NCBI GenBank assembly: GCA_964403795.1
Contig: CAYOHP010000095.1
Span: 1-26,693 of the forward strand
Length of the DNA stretch: 26,693 bases
Source: CAYOHP01 sp964403795 [NCBI: uncultured bacterium]
GTDB lineage: Bacteria; Muiribacteriota; UBA6191; CAZXTJ01
Direction of reading: 5' to 3'
Below, in pieces: positions 7,388 to 19,048 of the stretch; position 1 is the stretch's first letter; the number at the start of each line of letters is the position of its first letter. The notes beneath the pieces were generated by a model. It was not told where the DNA came from and ran no database searches. It saw only the letters and a program-made list of their open reading frames with translations. Position numbers and translations under genes: made by a program.

Positions 7388-7404
7388 CGTATCGGTGGGA
7401 TACG
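7388..7404. promoter_or_regulatory. Inverted repeat CGTATC-N5-GATACG, candidate activator site
   Basis: Perfect 6-bp arms with a 5-bp spacer (GGTGG). The centre is about 80 bp upstream of the predicted + strand start site (near 7476) and about 175 bp upstream of the minus-strand start. These are normal distances for an enhancer-binding protein. One copy only is seen, so the role is inferred from position. Confidence 0.4.
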
Positions 7405-7449
7405 CCCTCCCTTGGGGGGCGATGCGCCTCCGGTGAGGGTGCCCACATC

Positions 7450-7464
7450 TGGCACGAGGAGTGC
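7450..7464 (+). promoter_or_regulatory. Sigma-54 (-24/-12) promoter for the PFOR/hydrogenase/ackA operon
   Basis: The sequence TGGCACGAGGAGTGC, preceded by C and followed by A, matches YTGGCACG-N4-TTGCA at all but one position (G for the first T of the -12 box), with the invariant GG and GC ten bases apart. The start of transcription would fall near 7476, 22 bases before the GTG at 7498, leaving room for the ribosome site GGAAGGGGAG. Confidence 0.78.
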
Positions 7465-7497
7465 AGGAACACCGGGGACGAGTCCGGAAGGGGAGCC

Positions 7498-11060
<3,563 letters not shown>

Positions 11061-11064
<4 letters not shown>

Positions 11065-12056
11065 ACCTCGCGACGCGCTATCTGGGAATGGACCTGGACA
11101 ACCCCCTGGTGCCCTCGGCGTCCCCGCTCTCCCGCGATCTCGGGACCATCCGGGCGCTGGAGGACGCGGGCGCGGCGGCCGTCGTCCTGTTCTCGCTCTT
11201 CGAGGAGGAGATCGACGCCAACGAGGAGGCGATGGAGCTCTTCACCTCCCTGGGGGCGGAGTCGTTCGCCGAGGCGCTCGACTACTTCCCCAAGAGCGGC
11301 CCCTACACCCGGGGGGGGGACGACTACCTCGATCACCTCCGCAAGGTGAAGGAGGCGGTCGAGATCCCGGTGATCGCCAGCCTGAACGGGATGACCCCGG
11401 GCGGGTGGGTACGGTACGCCGCGCTCATGGAGGAAGCGGGGGCCGACGCCCTGGAGCTGAACGTCTACTTCATGAGCACCGATCCGACGGTGAGCGCCGC
11501 CGAGGTCGAGGAGCGCTACCTGGAGATCGTGCGGCGGGTCCGCGCCCAGGTGCGCATCCCGCTGTCGGTCAAGCTCTCGCCCTGGTTCTCGTCGCTCCCC
11601 CACATGGCCGCCCGCCTGGTGGAGGCAGGGGCCGACGGGCTGGTCCTCTTCAACCGCTTCTACCAGCCCGACATCGACCTCGAGGCCCTGGAGGTCACCC
11701 CCGCGCTCTCGCTCTCCTCGAGCCTGGAGGCGCGCCTGGCCATGCGCTGGATCGCGGTGCTCCGCAGCCAGCTGGCCACGTCCCTGGCGGCCACCAGCGG
11801 GGTCCACACCCCCGAGGACGCGCTCAAGCTGCTGATGGCCGGCGCCGACGTGACCATGCTCTGTTCCACGCTCCTGGCCCAGGGGCCGAGAAGGCTCGCC
11901 GAGATCCGGGCCGGTCTGGTTCACTGGGCCACGGAGCACGGTTACGAGTCGGTCGCCCAGATGAAGGGGAGCATGAGCTACGCATCCTGCCCCATCCCCG
12001 GACTCTACGAGCGGGCCAACTACATGAAGGTGCTCCAGAGCTGGAGGCCAAGGTGA
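11061..12056 (+). CDS. Dihydroorotate dehydrogenase-like flavoprotein (role unknown)
   Basis: A 331-residue TIM-barrel protein of the DHOD-like family often found beside PFOR. It starts NLATRYLGMDLDNPLVPSASPLS, as DHODs do, and keeps VKLSPW (K171) and the phosphate-binding end SGVHTPEDALKLLMAGADV, so FMN binding is likely. The usual active-site motif after the N134 strand (Asn-x-Ser-Cys/Ser-Pro-Asn) is replaced by NVYFMSTDP, so neither the Cys base of class 1A nor the Ser of class 1B/2 lies in its normal context. No pyrK-like partner or pyrimidine gene is nearby. It is coupled to PFOR by ATGA overlap and to the hydrogenase beta gene by GTGA. A redox role tied to pyruvate or ferredoxin metabolism is inferred; pyrimidine synthesis is unlikely. 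Confidence 0.85.
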
Positions 12057-13252
12057 GCTTCGAAGATCCGCACCCGGCCACGAGGGGGGAGCGGAGTCTC
12101 GACGAGGCGGGACTGGACCGCCTCATCCGGATGCTCACGGGGGACGGGTGGACGGTGCTCGGGCCGGTGGCCCGGGACGGGGCCATCGGGCTCGAGTCGG
12201 TGCGGGGGATCGCCGACCTGCCGAGGGGCCTCCGGGACGAGCAGGAGAAGGGGCGCTACCGGCTGGTGGAGCGCGGCGACCGGGCCCTCTTCGGGTTCGT
12301 GCACGGTCCCCAGTCCCTGAGGAAGGTCCTGCTGCCGCCCGAGGAAGTGCTCTACCGGGTCGAGGCCGTCGATGACGGGTTCGCGATCCGGGTCCCCGAT
12401 CCGGGACCCACCCGGCTGGCAGTGCTGGGCGCCCGCGGCTGCGATCTGGCAGCCCTGGCGATCCAGGACCGGGTCTGGTCGGCCGGGGAACACCGGGATG
12501 CCCGCTACCAGGCCCGGCGGGAGGGCTTGCTGGTGATCGCGGTGCAGTGCGGCGAGCCGGGCGGGACCTGCTTCTGCGTCTCGATGGGGACCGGGCCCCG
12601 GGCCGAAGCCGGCTACGACCTGGCGCTCACCGAGGTGCTGGAGGCGGGCGAGCCCCGCTACTTCGTGGAGATCGGCAGCGACCGTGGCGCGGACCTGATG
12701 GAGCGACTCGGGGCCGCGGCGGCCCGCGACCGGGACCGGCAGGCCGCCGCCGCGGTCAGCGCCCGGGCCCGGGAGCGGATGGGCCGACGGATGGACACCG
12801 AGGGCCTGGCGCAACTGCTGGTGCAGGAGGCCGAGAGCCCCCACTGGCAGGCGGTGGCCGACCGCTGCCTGGCCTGCACCAACTGCACCATGGTCTGTCC
12901 CACTTGCTTCTGCAATACCAGCGAGGAGAAGCCGTCCCTCACCGGCGAGGTCTCGGAGCGGGTCCGGCTCTGGGACTCGTGCTTCACCTCCGAGTTCAGC
13001 TACCTGCACGGGGGAAGCGTGCGCTCGAGCGTGAAGTCGCGCTACCGCCAGTGGCTGACCCACAAGCTCTCGACCTGGCATGACCAGTTCGGGACCTCGG
13101 GCTGCGTGGGCTGCGGGCGCTGCATCACCTGGTGCCCGCCCGGGATCGACCTGACCGAGGAAGTGGCGGCCCTGCGGAGCGGGTCCGGGGAGGTCGCGAC
13201 ACGATCGCAGGCGCCGGGAACTCCGGCTCGACCGGACCGGGAAGGGACCTGA
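12053..13252 (+). CDS. hydB: Group 3b [NiFe] hydrogenase beta subunit (4Fe-4S dicluster)
   Basis: A 399-residue protein beginning at a GTG that overlaps the previous stop. The N-terminal half (to about 200) has [18 protein letters not shown] and [14 protein letters not shown], typical of sulfhydrogenase/anaerobic sulfite reductase A-type subunits. The C-terminal half holds two [4Fe-4S] sites, C272/C275/C278/C282 ([16 protein letters not shown]) and C351/C354/C357/C361 ([12 protein letters not shown]), separated by the conserved [14 protein letters not shown] block. In group 3b enzymes this subunit relays electrons between the flavin subunit and the delta-alpha hydrogenase core, or to ferredoxin. 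The gene order beta-gamma-delta-alpha matches hydBGDA of archaeal soluble hydrogenase, except that a cNMP-binding gene is inserted after beta. The last 25 residues are a polar, likely disordered tail. Confidence 0.9.
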   Translation: MSFEDPHPATRGERSLDEAGLDRLIRMLTGDGWTVLGPVARDGAIGLESVRGIADLPRGLRDEQEKGRYRLVERGDRALFGFVHGPQSLRKVLLPPEEVLYRVEAVDDGFAIRVPDPGPTRLAVLGARGCDLAALAIQDRVWSAGEHRDARYQARREGLLVIAVQCGEPGGTCFCVSMGTGPRAEAGYDLALTEVLEAGEPRYFVEIGSDRGADLMERLGAAAARDRDRQAAAAVSARARERMGRRMDTEGLAQLLVQEAESPHWQAVADRCLACTNCTMVCPTCFCNTSEEKPSLTGEVSERVRLWDSCFTSEFSYLHGGSVRSSVKSRYRQWLTHKLSTWHDQFGTSGCVGCGRCITWCPPGIDLTEEVAALRSGSGEVATRSQAPGTPARPDREGT

Positions 13253-13253
13253 G

Positions 13254-13730
13254 GTGGAGACGCACGACCTGACCAGACTGCTGGAAGAGCATCCCATCAC
13301 CCGCGGCCTCTCGCCCGAGCACATGAAGTTCCTGGCCGGGTGCTCCGCCAATCGACGGGTGGCCGCCGGCGAGTTCCTGGCCCGGGAGGGCGAGGCGGCC
13401 GAGCGCACCCTGCTGCTCCGGAAGGGGAGGGTGGCCCTCGAGATCCACTGCCCCAGCCGGGGCGCGGTCCGGATCGGCACCGTCGAGGCCGGAGAGCTGA
13501 TCGGCTGGTCCTGGCTCTTCCCCCCTTACCGATGGCACTTCGATGCCCGGGCGCTCGAGGACACCCTGCTCCTCGACGTCGATGGGGCCTGCCTGCGCCG
13601 GAAGTGCGAGGCGGACCACGACCTCGGCTACGCCTTCCTGAAGCGCCTGGTCGAGACCATGCACAAGAAGCTGGAGCGCACCCGGATGCAGCTCCTGGAC
13701 CTCTATGGGTCCCCGGGGACGACGTCATGA
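13254..13730 (+). CDS. Cyclic-nucleotide-binding-fold protein without DNA-binding domain
   Basis: A 158-residue protein starting at a GTG one base after the hydB stop. Residues 18-125 form a Crp/cNMP-type beta-roll: [33 protein letters not shown] opening, then [21 protein letters not shown] where the phosphate cassette lies. The cassette starts with Gly-Glu (80-81) but has a Trp-rich insert and lacks the usual Arg-Ser/Thr-Ala end, so classical cAMP binding is doubtful. Residues 126-152 form a helix ([22 protein letters not shown]), and there is no helix-turn-helix. Proteins of this type recur in group 3b hydrogenase operons. A ligand-sensing or allosteric role on the hydrogenase is inferred. 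It overlaps hydG by ATGA. Confidence 0.85.
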   Translation: METHDLTRLLEEHPITRGLSPEHMKFLAGCSANRRVAAGEFLAREGEAAERTLLLRKGRVALEIHCPSRGAVRIGTVEAGELIGWSWLFPPYRWHFDARALEDTLLLDVDGACLRRKCEADHDLGYAFLKRLVETMHKKLERTRMQLLDLYGSPGTTS

Positions 13731-14590
13731 CGGGCACGACCTGCACCGGTTCCCGGGCTCCCCGGCCGGATCCGCTGGTCCCGCATCCGGTACGGCTCGC
13801 CAGGGTGCACCGGGAGAACGGCGACACCTTCACCTGGGAGATCGGGACCGCCGGCATCCCCGGGGGATTCCGGTTCCGCCCCGGCCAGTTCTCGATGCTC
13901 TACGTGTTCGGCACCGGCGAGGTCCCGATCTCCATCAGCGGGGACCCGGTCGACGGCTCGAAGGTGGTCCACACCATCCGGGCCGTGGGTTCCGTGACCC
14001 GCGTCATGGCCGGGCTGGCGGCCGGCGCCACGGTGGGGATCCGCGGTCCCTATGGGATCGGTTGGCCCATGGAGGAGATCGTGGGCAGGGACGTGGTGGT
14101 GATGGCCGGCGGGATCGGGCTCGCCCCGCTGCGTCCGGCCATCTACCACCTGCTGGCCCACCGGGAGCGCTACGGCCGGGTGACGCTCCTGCATGGAGCC
14201 CGCTCGGATGCGGACCTGGCGTTCGTCGAGGAGATCCGGTCCTGGAGGTCGCGCCTCGACTGCGAGGTGCGGGTGACGGTCGACCGGGGCGGCCCGGACT
14301 GGCACGGGCCCGTGGGGGTCATCACCCAGCTCCTGCCCGGGGTGCCCGTCGACCCGGCGAAGACCGCGGTCCTGATGTGCGGGCCCGAGATCATGATGCG
14401 GTTCGCGGCCAGGGACCTCGAAGCCCTGGGTCTCGGGCGGGACTCGATCTGGGTCACCATGGAGCGCAACATGAAGTGCGCGGTCGGGTTCTGCGGGCAT
14501 TGCCAGTACGGCCCGGAGTTCGTCTGCAAGGACGGACCGGTCTTCCGCTTCGACCGGGTGGCCCCGCTCTTCCACCGGAAGGAGGTCTGA
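13727..14590 (+). CDS. hydG: Group 3b [NiFe] hydrogenase gamma subunit (FAD/NAD(P)H, [2Fe-2S])
   Basis: A 287-residue ferredoxin-NADP reductase-like protein. The flavin domain (about 18-115) contains FRPGQFSML and PISIS in place of the RxYS signature. The nucleotide domain has [13 protein letters not shown] (126-138) and CGPEIMM (218-224). Four cysteines at 251, 256, 259 and 267 ([17 protein letters not shown]) form the C-terminal [2Fe-2S] site, as in HydG/PyrK-type subunits. It exchanges electrons between NAD(P)H and the hydrogenase. The ATG overlaps the preceding stop (ATGA). The name hydG follows the sulfhydrogenase convention and is unrelated to the [FeFe]-hydrogenase maturase of that name. 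Confidence 0.93.
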   Translation: MTGTTCTGSRAPRPDPLVPHPVRLARVHRENGDTFTWEIGTAGIPGGFRFRPGQFSMLYVFGTGEVPISISGDPVDGSKVVHTIRAVGSVTRVMAGLAAGATVGIRGPYGIGWPMEEIVGRDVVVMAGGIGLAPLRPAIYHLLAHRERYGRVTLLHGARSDADLAFVEEIRSWRSRLDCEVRVTVDRGGPDWHGPVGVITQLLPGVPVDPAKTAVLMCGPEIMMRFAARDLEALGLGRDSIWVTMERNMKCAVGFCGHCQYGPEFVCKDGPVFRFDRVAPLFHRKEV

Positions 14591-14591
14591 G

Positions 14592-15407
14592 ATGGGCGCC
14601 AAGCCCAAGCTGGCGGTCTTCAAGTTCGCCTCCTGCGACGGCTGTCAGCTGAGCCTCCTGGACTGCGAGGACGAGCTCCTCACGGTGGGCGAGCTGGTCC
14701 AGATCGCCAACTTCGCCGAGGCTTCGAGCGATATGCGGCCCGGGCCCTACGACGTGACCCTGGTGGAGGGGTCGATCACCACACCCCATGATCGGGAGCG
14801 GATCCTCCAGGTGCGCCGGGACTCGAAGGTGCTCGTCACCATCGGGGCCTGTGCCACGGCCGGAGGCATCCAGGCGCTCCGGAATTTCGCGGACGTCCCC
14901 GAGATGAGCCGCATGGTCTACGCCCACCCGGAGTATCTCTCGACGCTGGACCGCTCGACCCCGATCGCCGACCACGTGAAGGTCGACTTCGAACTCCGGG
15001 GCTGTCCGGTGGACAAGCAGCAGCTCCTCGAGGTCGTGGTGGCCTTCGCCACCGGGCGGACCCCGAGGCTGGCTTCCCACAGCGTCTGTCTCGACTGCAA
15101 GCGCAAGGGCCTGGTGTGCGTGATGGTGGCGGCCGGGACGCCCTGCATGGGACCGATCACCCACACCGGGTGCGGGGCCCTCTGCCCCTCGTTCTCCCGG
15201 GGCTGCTTCGGGTGCTTCGGTCCCCAGGAGAAGACGAACGCAGCCAGCCTGGAGTCGGTCTGGCGGGGGACGGGGGCCGACCAGGACCGGGTGCTCCGCG
15301 CCCTGCGCACCTACAACAGCGGCAAGGGAGCCTTCGCCGAGGCGGCCGAACGGGTGGCGGCCAGGGCGACGGAGGCGGGCGGGACCGGGAAGGGCGGCGG
15401 GCCATGA
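14592..15407 (+). CDS. hydD: Group 3b [NiFe] hydrogenase small (delta) subunit
   Basis: A 271-residue protein of the NADH:ubiquinone oxidoreductase 20-kDa/small hydrogenase family. Proximal cluster ligands are C15 and C18 ([11 protein letters not shown]), C87 (GACATAGGI) and C138 (RGCPVDK). Further cysteines at 166, 169, 176, 185, 194, 198, 205 and 208 fit the medial and distal [4Fe-4S] clusters of group 3 enzymes. There is no Tat leader, so the enzyme is cytoplasmic. GGAGG lies six bases before the ATG, one base after the hydG stop. The last 25 residues are Ala/Gly-rich and probably flexible. The stop overlaps the large-subunit start. Confidence 0.94.
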   Translation: MGAKPKLAVFKFASCDGCQLSLLDCEDELLTVGELVQIANFAEASSDMRPGPYDVTLVEGSITTPHDRERILQVRRDSKVLVTIGACATAGGIQALRNFADVPEMSRMVYAHPEYLSTLDRSTPIADHVKVDFELRGCPVDKQQLLEVVVAFATGRTPRLASHSVCLDCKRKGLVCVMVAAGTPCMGPITHTGCGALCPSFSRGCFGCFGPQEKTNAASLESVWRGTGADQDRVLRALRTYNSGKGAFAEAAERVAARATEAGGTGKGGGP

Positions 15408-16756
15408 CCAGCGGGGCACCGCGAGGCCCGGGAGAGCCGGGCACCCGGACCATCGAGGTCGACTACCTGGCGAGGGTCGAGGGCGAGGGAGCGCTCACCC
15501 TCAGGATGCGGGGTTCCGTCGTCGAGGAGGTCGCCTTCCGGATCTTCGAGCCGCCCCGCTTCTTCGAGGCCTTCTTGCGCGGCCGGGGCCAGGAGGAGGT
15601 CCCGGACATCACGGCCAGGATCTGCGGAATCTGCCCGGTCGCCTACCAGATGAGTTCCTGCCATGCGATCGAGGACGCGCTCGGCGTGGTGGTGGGTGGG
15701 CCGCTGCGCGAGCTGCGGCGGCTGCTCTACTGCGGGGAGTGGATCGAGAGCCATGTGCTCCACGCGTTCATGCTGCACGCGCCCGACTTCCTCGGGTACC
15801 ACGACGCCCTCGCCATGGCGAAGGACCACCCGGCCGAGGTGAAGCTGGCGCTGGCCATCAAGAAGACGGGGAACGCCATCGTGCGGGCGGTGGGCGGTCG
15901 GGAGATCCATCCCATCAACGTGCGGTTGGGCGGCTTCTACCGGGCACCCCGGCGGGCCGACCTGCTGGCCCTGGTCCCCGATCTCGAGAAGGGCCGGGAC
16001 GGGATGGCCGCGGCGCTCCGGTGGATGAAGGACCTGCCCTTCCCGGACCTCTCCCGCGACTACGAGCTGGTCTCGCTCCGGCATCCCGACGAGTACCCGA
16101 TGAACGAGGGACGCCTGGTCTCCACCCGGGGTCTCGACATCGCCCTCCGGGAGTATCCCGACTGGTTCGAGGAGAGCCACGTCGCCCGCTCCAACGCCCT
16201 GCACTCCTCGATCAGGGGGAGGGGGGCCTACCTCTGCGGCCCGCTGGCGCGTTTCGTCCTCAACTTCGACAAGCTCCCGCCGGAGGCCCAGGCGTTGGCC
16301 CACGAGGTCGGGATCTCTCCGGCCACCCGCAATCCCTTCCGGAGCCTGCTGGTCCGCGGGATCGAGACCTGGTACGCCTTCGACGAGGCGCTGCGGATCA
16401 TCGACGGGTACCGGGAGGAGCCCCGGCCCTCCTTCGTCCCGGTGCCGACGGTCGGCCGGGGGACAGGTCACGGGTGTACCGAGGCGCCCCGCGGGATCCT
16501 CTACCACCGCTACACGGTGGCGGACGGCAAGGTCGAGGCCGCCACCATCATCCCGCCCACCTCCCAGAACCAGAAGTCGATCGAGGAGGACCTGGTGGCC
16601 CTGGCCCCCTCCCTCGCCGCCATGCCCCTCGAGGAGGCGACCTGGCGGGCCGAGCAGGCGATCCGCAACTACGACCCCTGCATCTCGTGCGCCACCCACT
16701 TCCTGAAGCTCGAGATCGAACAGGTGGGAGAGGTGCCGGAGGGCGAGGGGCCATGA
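15404..16756 (+). CDS. hydA: Group 3b [NiFe] hydrogenase large (alpha) subunit
   Basis: A 450-residue catalytic subunit. The N-terminal nickel motif is RICGIC (R72, C74, C77) followed by [17 protein letters not shown]. The C-terminal motif is DPCISCATH (D424-H432, with C426 and C429). All four Ni-binding cysteines are present, so it should be active in H2 oxidation or evolution coupled to NAD(P)H. After the final His there are 18 residues (FLKLEIEQ... ending EGEGP) which may be removed during maturation, consistent with a protease gene directly downstream. The [14 protein letters not shown] start and the absence of a leader fit soluble group 3 enzymes. The first 15 residues are poorly conserved-looking. 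It overlaps both neighbours by ATGA. Confidence 0.95.
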   Translation: MTSGAPRGPGEPGTRTIEVDYLARVEGEGALTLRMRGSVVEEVAFRIFEPPRFFEAFLRGRGQEEVPDITARICGICPVAYQMSSCHAIEDALGVVVGGPLRELRRLLYCGEWIESHVLHAFMLHAPDFLGYHDALAMAKDHPAEVKLALAIKKTGNAIVRAVGGREIHPINVRLGGFYRAPRRADLLALVPDLEKGRDGMAAALRWMKDLPFPDLSRDYELVSLRHPDEYPMNEGRLVSTRGLDIALREYPDWFEESHVARSNALHSSIRGRGAYLCGPLARFVLNFDKLPPEAQALAHEVGISPATRNPFRSLLVRGIETWYAFDEALRIIDGYREEPRPSFVPVPTVGRGTGHGCTEAPRGILYHRYTVADGKVEAATIIPPTSQNQKSIEEDLVALAPSLAAMPLEEATWRAEQAIRNYDPCISCATHFLKLEIEQVGEVPEGEGP

Positions 16757-17313
16757 GCGGGAGCCTCGCCCGGGTCATGCGGGTGGTCGGGATCGGGAAC
16801 CCGATGCGGGGCGACGACGGGGTCGGTCCCGAGGTGGTACGGGAACTGGGCCGCCGGGGCGCGGGTCGCCTGGCCGAGCTCGTGGAGGAAGGCGACCCGG
16901 CAGGCCTGGTGGGACTCTCGGCCGGTGCCGCCCTCCTGGTGGTCGTCGACGCGCTGGTCACCCGCCTTCCCCCCGGGACGGTGCTGGAGCCGGACCCGAT
17001 CGACCTGGCCCGGTTGGGAAGACCGGCCTCGAGCCATGGCCTCGGGGTACGGGAGGCCTTGGAACTGGCCGAGCGGCTGGAGCCGGATCCGGGACGTCAG
17101 GTCCGGGTGGTGGCGGTGGCGATCGGAGGCGGGATCGGGGCCGGGCCCGGGCTCTCGCCGGCCGTGGCCGCCGCGGTGGGCAAGGCCGCCGACCGGATCG
17201 CTGCCATGCTCGGGTTTCCCGGGGGGGATCCTCCGTCGTACGGTACGGGCGCGACCCGTGGGGCGGAGGCGACATGCCTAGGGGGACGCGTCGAAGGGAC
17301 GGGCGAGCCATGA
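16753..17313 (+). CDS. Hydrogenase maturation endopeptidase (HybD/HycI family)
   Basis: A 186-residue protein with the family hallmarks: [17 protein letters not shown] near the N-terminus, VVVDAL in the middle and [11 protein letters not shown] later. The three nickel-recognition residues of HybD-type proteases align with D22, D66 and H95. These enzymes bind the Ni-loaded large subunit and cut off its C-terminal tail; the natural substrate here is the adjacent alpha subunit. Homology ends near residue 157; the last 29 residues (Gly/Arg/Thr-rich) look like read-through into spacer before the next gene and may not be functional. The ATG overlaps hydA's stop. Confidence 0.9.
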   Translation: MSGSLARVMRVVGIGNPMRGDDGVGPEVVRELGRRGAGRLAELVEEGDPAGLVGLSAGAALLVVVDALVTRLPPGTVLEPDPIDLARLGRPASSHGLGVREALELAERLEPDPGRQVRVVAVAIGGGIGAGPGLSPAVAAAVGKAADRIAAMLGFPGGDPPSYGTGATRGAEATCLGGRVEGTGEP

Positions 17314-17801
17314 GCGGAAAGCAGAACGCCAGCGAACCGAAGATCGGGATCATCCTCTTCCCCACCGACTTCACCGAGCATGCCTACGCAGCCCTTCCAT
17401 GGGCGCAGAAGATGGCGCAGGAGCATGGGGCCGCCATCCACCTCCTGCACGTGCTGCCGGACCTCCCGGTGGCCGGCGAGGTGGCGATGTACTTCGCCGA
17501 CGGGGCTTTCATGCCCGAGGCCTTCGCGGCTGCGGCTCGCACCCGGCTGGAGACCGAGGCCAAGCGCTTCCCGGGGATGTGGCGACCCTGCAAGCTGGAG
17601 ACCCGCCTGGGGGATCCGGCCTCGACCATCGACGACTACGCCCGGGAGATCGGGGCCGACCTGATCGTGATGTCGACCCACCAGCCCGGCTGGTGGGAGC
17701 GCCTGTTCGTGGGGTCGGTGGCGGAGCGGACCCTGCGCCACGCTCCCTGCCCGGTGCTGGTGGTACCGGTCGGCTGCGAGGCCGGAGCCGGAGCGGCCTG
17801 A
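17310..17801 (+). CDS. Universal stress protein (UspA family)
   Basis: A 163-residue single Usp domain: IILFPTDFTEHAYAALPWAQKMA at the start, IHLLHVLPDLP after the first strand, then GADLIVMSTHQ and GSVAERTLRHAPCPVLVVP at the end. ATP-binding members have G-x2-G-x9-G-S/T. Here the first two glycines are replaced (STHQPGWWERLFVGS), so nucleotide binding by the usual mode is uncertain. The ATG at 17310 overlaps the protease stop (ATGA) in keeping with the rest of the operon. An in-frame ATG at 17274 with GGAGG four bases upstream would add 12 residues and is a real alternative. Its location in a fermentative hydrogenase operon fits the common link of Usp proteins with hypoxia or energy stress. 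Confidence 0.88.
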   Translation: MSGKQNASEPKIGIILFPTDFTEHAYAALPWAQKMAQEHGAAIHLLHVLPDLPVAGEVAMYFADGAFMPEAFAAAARTRLETEAKRFPGMWRPCKLETRLGDPASTIDDYAREIGADLIVMSTHQPGWWERLFVGSVAERTLRHAPCPVLVVPVGCEAGAGAA

Positions 17802-17808
17802 GGACCCC

Positions 17809-19035
17809 ATGGCGATCTTCGTCCTGAACTGCGGTTCGTCGACCGTGAAGTTCAAGGTCTTCGCGGGCGAGAAGGTGGCGGCCAGCGGGATGGTCGAGCG
17901 GATCGGCCAGCCCTCGGCCTCGATCCAGTACGAGTCGGGCAGCACCCGGTACCTGCGGAGCCGGCCGATCGCCTCGATCCGGGAGGCCATCAAGGCCTGC
18001 CTCGATGCCTGCACCAACCAGGAGTGGGGCGGGGTGCTGGCACGCCTGGAGGACGTGGAGGCGGTGGGCCACCGGGTGGTCCACGGAGGCGAACGCTTCC
18101 ATGCCCCGGTGGTGATCGACGCCCAGGTCGAGGAGGACATCGAGGCCTGCGTGCGCCTGGCACCGCTCCACAACCCGGCCAACCTGGAGGGGGTCCGGGT
18201 CTGCCGCGAACTCCTGAAGCAGGCCCTCGAGGTGGCGGTGTTCGACACCGCCTTCCACCAGACCATGATGCCGCGGTCCTACCTGTACGCCTTGCCGATG
18301 TCGCTCTACTCGCGCCACCGGGTCCGGCGGTACGGATTCCATGGCACCAGCCACCAGTACGTGGACGAGCGGGTCCGCAAGCTGACTTCCCGGGATGCTG
18401 CCAATCTCAAGGTGATCACGTGCCACCTCGGCAACGGGGCTTCGGTGGCCGCGCTGCGCGGCGGGGTGGTGCAGGACACCTCGATGGGGATGACGCCGCT
18501 CGAGGGCCTAGTGATGGGGACCCGTTGCGGGGACCTCGACCCCTCGATCCTCCCCTATGTGATGGCGGAGGAGAACCTGGATCCGGCCGCCCTTTCGACC
18601 CTGCTCAACAAGCAGTCGGGGATGCTGGGGATCTCGGGGCTCTCCGGCGACATGCGGGAGCTCGAGGAGGCGGCCCAGAACGGGGACCGCCGGGCGGAGC
18701 TGGCCATCGAGATCTTCTGCTACCGCCTGAAGAAGTACATCGGGTCCTACATGGCTGCGCTGGGCGGGGTGGACGCGGTGGTCTTCACCGGCGGCATCGG
18801 GGAGAACTCGGCCTGGGTGCGGGAGCTCGCCCTCGACGGGCTCGAGGGGATCGGCCTGCGGCTCGAGAAGAACCGGAACCGGGACCCCGGCCTCCGGGGG
18901 GAGCGTCGGCTCGACGAAGGGCAGGGAGCCGAACTCTGGGTGATCCCCACCAACGAGGAGCTGGTGATCGCCCGGGCCGCCCGGGGATTCCTGGAGAAGG
19001 CGAACGGCAACGGCGGCACCGGCAAGGGCCGATAG
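17809..19035 (+). CDS. ackA: Acetate kinase
   Basis: A 408-residue, full-length enzyme that converts acetyl-phosphate and ADP to acetate and ATP, or the reverse. Motifs run in order: LNCGSSTVKFKV (N7, near the start), VGHRVVHGG with R89, LAPLHNPANL, FDTAFHQTM with the catalytic Asp, RYGFHGTSH (H182), HLGNGASV, MGTRCGDLDPS (R239), FTGGIGEN and PTNEEL (E383-E384). The first motif has Thr-Val where most AckA proteins have Ser-Leu, a mild change. It is the last gene of the operon, 7 bp after the Usp gene. No phosphotransacetylase lies in the window, so acetyl-CoA from PFOR must reach acetyl-phosphate through a gene elsewhere. The next gene is convergent, 13 bp away. Confidence 0.96.
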   Translation: MAIFVLNCGSSTVKFKVFAGEKVAASGMVERIGQPSASIQYESGSTRYLRSRPIASIREAIKACLDACTNQEWGGVLARLEDVEAVGHRVVHGGERFHAPVVIDAQVEEDIEACVRLAPLHNPANLEGVRVCRELLKQALEVAVFDTAFHQTMMPRSYLYALPMSLYSRHRVRRYGFHGTSHQYVDERVRKLTSRDAANLKVITCHLGNGASVAALRGGVVQDTSMGMTPLEGLVMGTRCGDLDPSILPYVMAEENLDPAALSTLLNKQSGMLGISGLSGDMRELEEAAQNGDRRAELAIEIFCYRLKKYIGSYMAALGGVDAVVFTGGIGENSAWVRELALDGLEGIGLRLEKNRNRDPGLRGERRLDEGQGAELWVIPTNEELVIARAARGFLEKANGNGGTGKGR

Positions 19036-19048
19036 GGGAGGCCTGGGT

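Larger units (their letters stand above)
7180..7497. promoter_or_regulatory. Divergent control region between hemerythrin gene and PFOR/hydrogenase operon
   Basis: A 318-bp stretch without a credible gene. It contains two sigma-54 promoters pointing outwards (minus strand 7247-7233, plus strand 7450-7464) with about 200 bp between them, and a perfect dyad at 7388-7404. Ribosome sites lie at 7183-7192 (minus) and 7486-7495 (plus). The layout is what is expected when one enhancer-binding regulator controls two sigma-54 units from a shared site. Confidence 0.7.

Noticed and set aside
12020-13480. Minus-strand frame opposite hydB and the cNMP-fold gene
   Set aside because: It is a shadow of two well-supported overlapping genes and contains no motif of its own.
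19036-19048. Terminator for the ackA operon
   Set aside because: Only 13 bases separate the convergent stops and no hairpin is visible.
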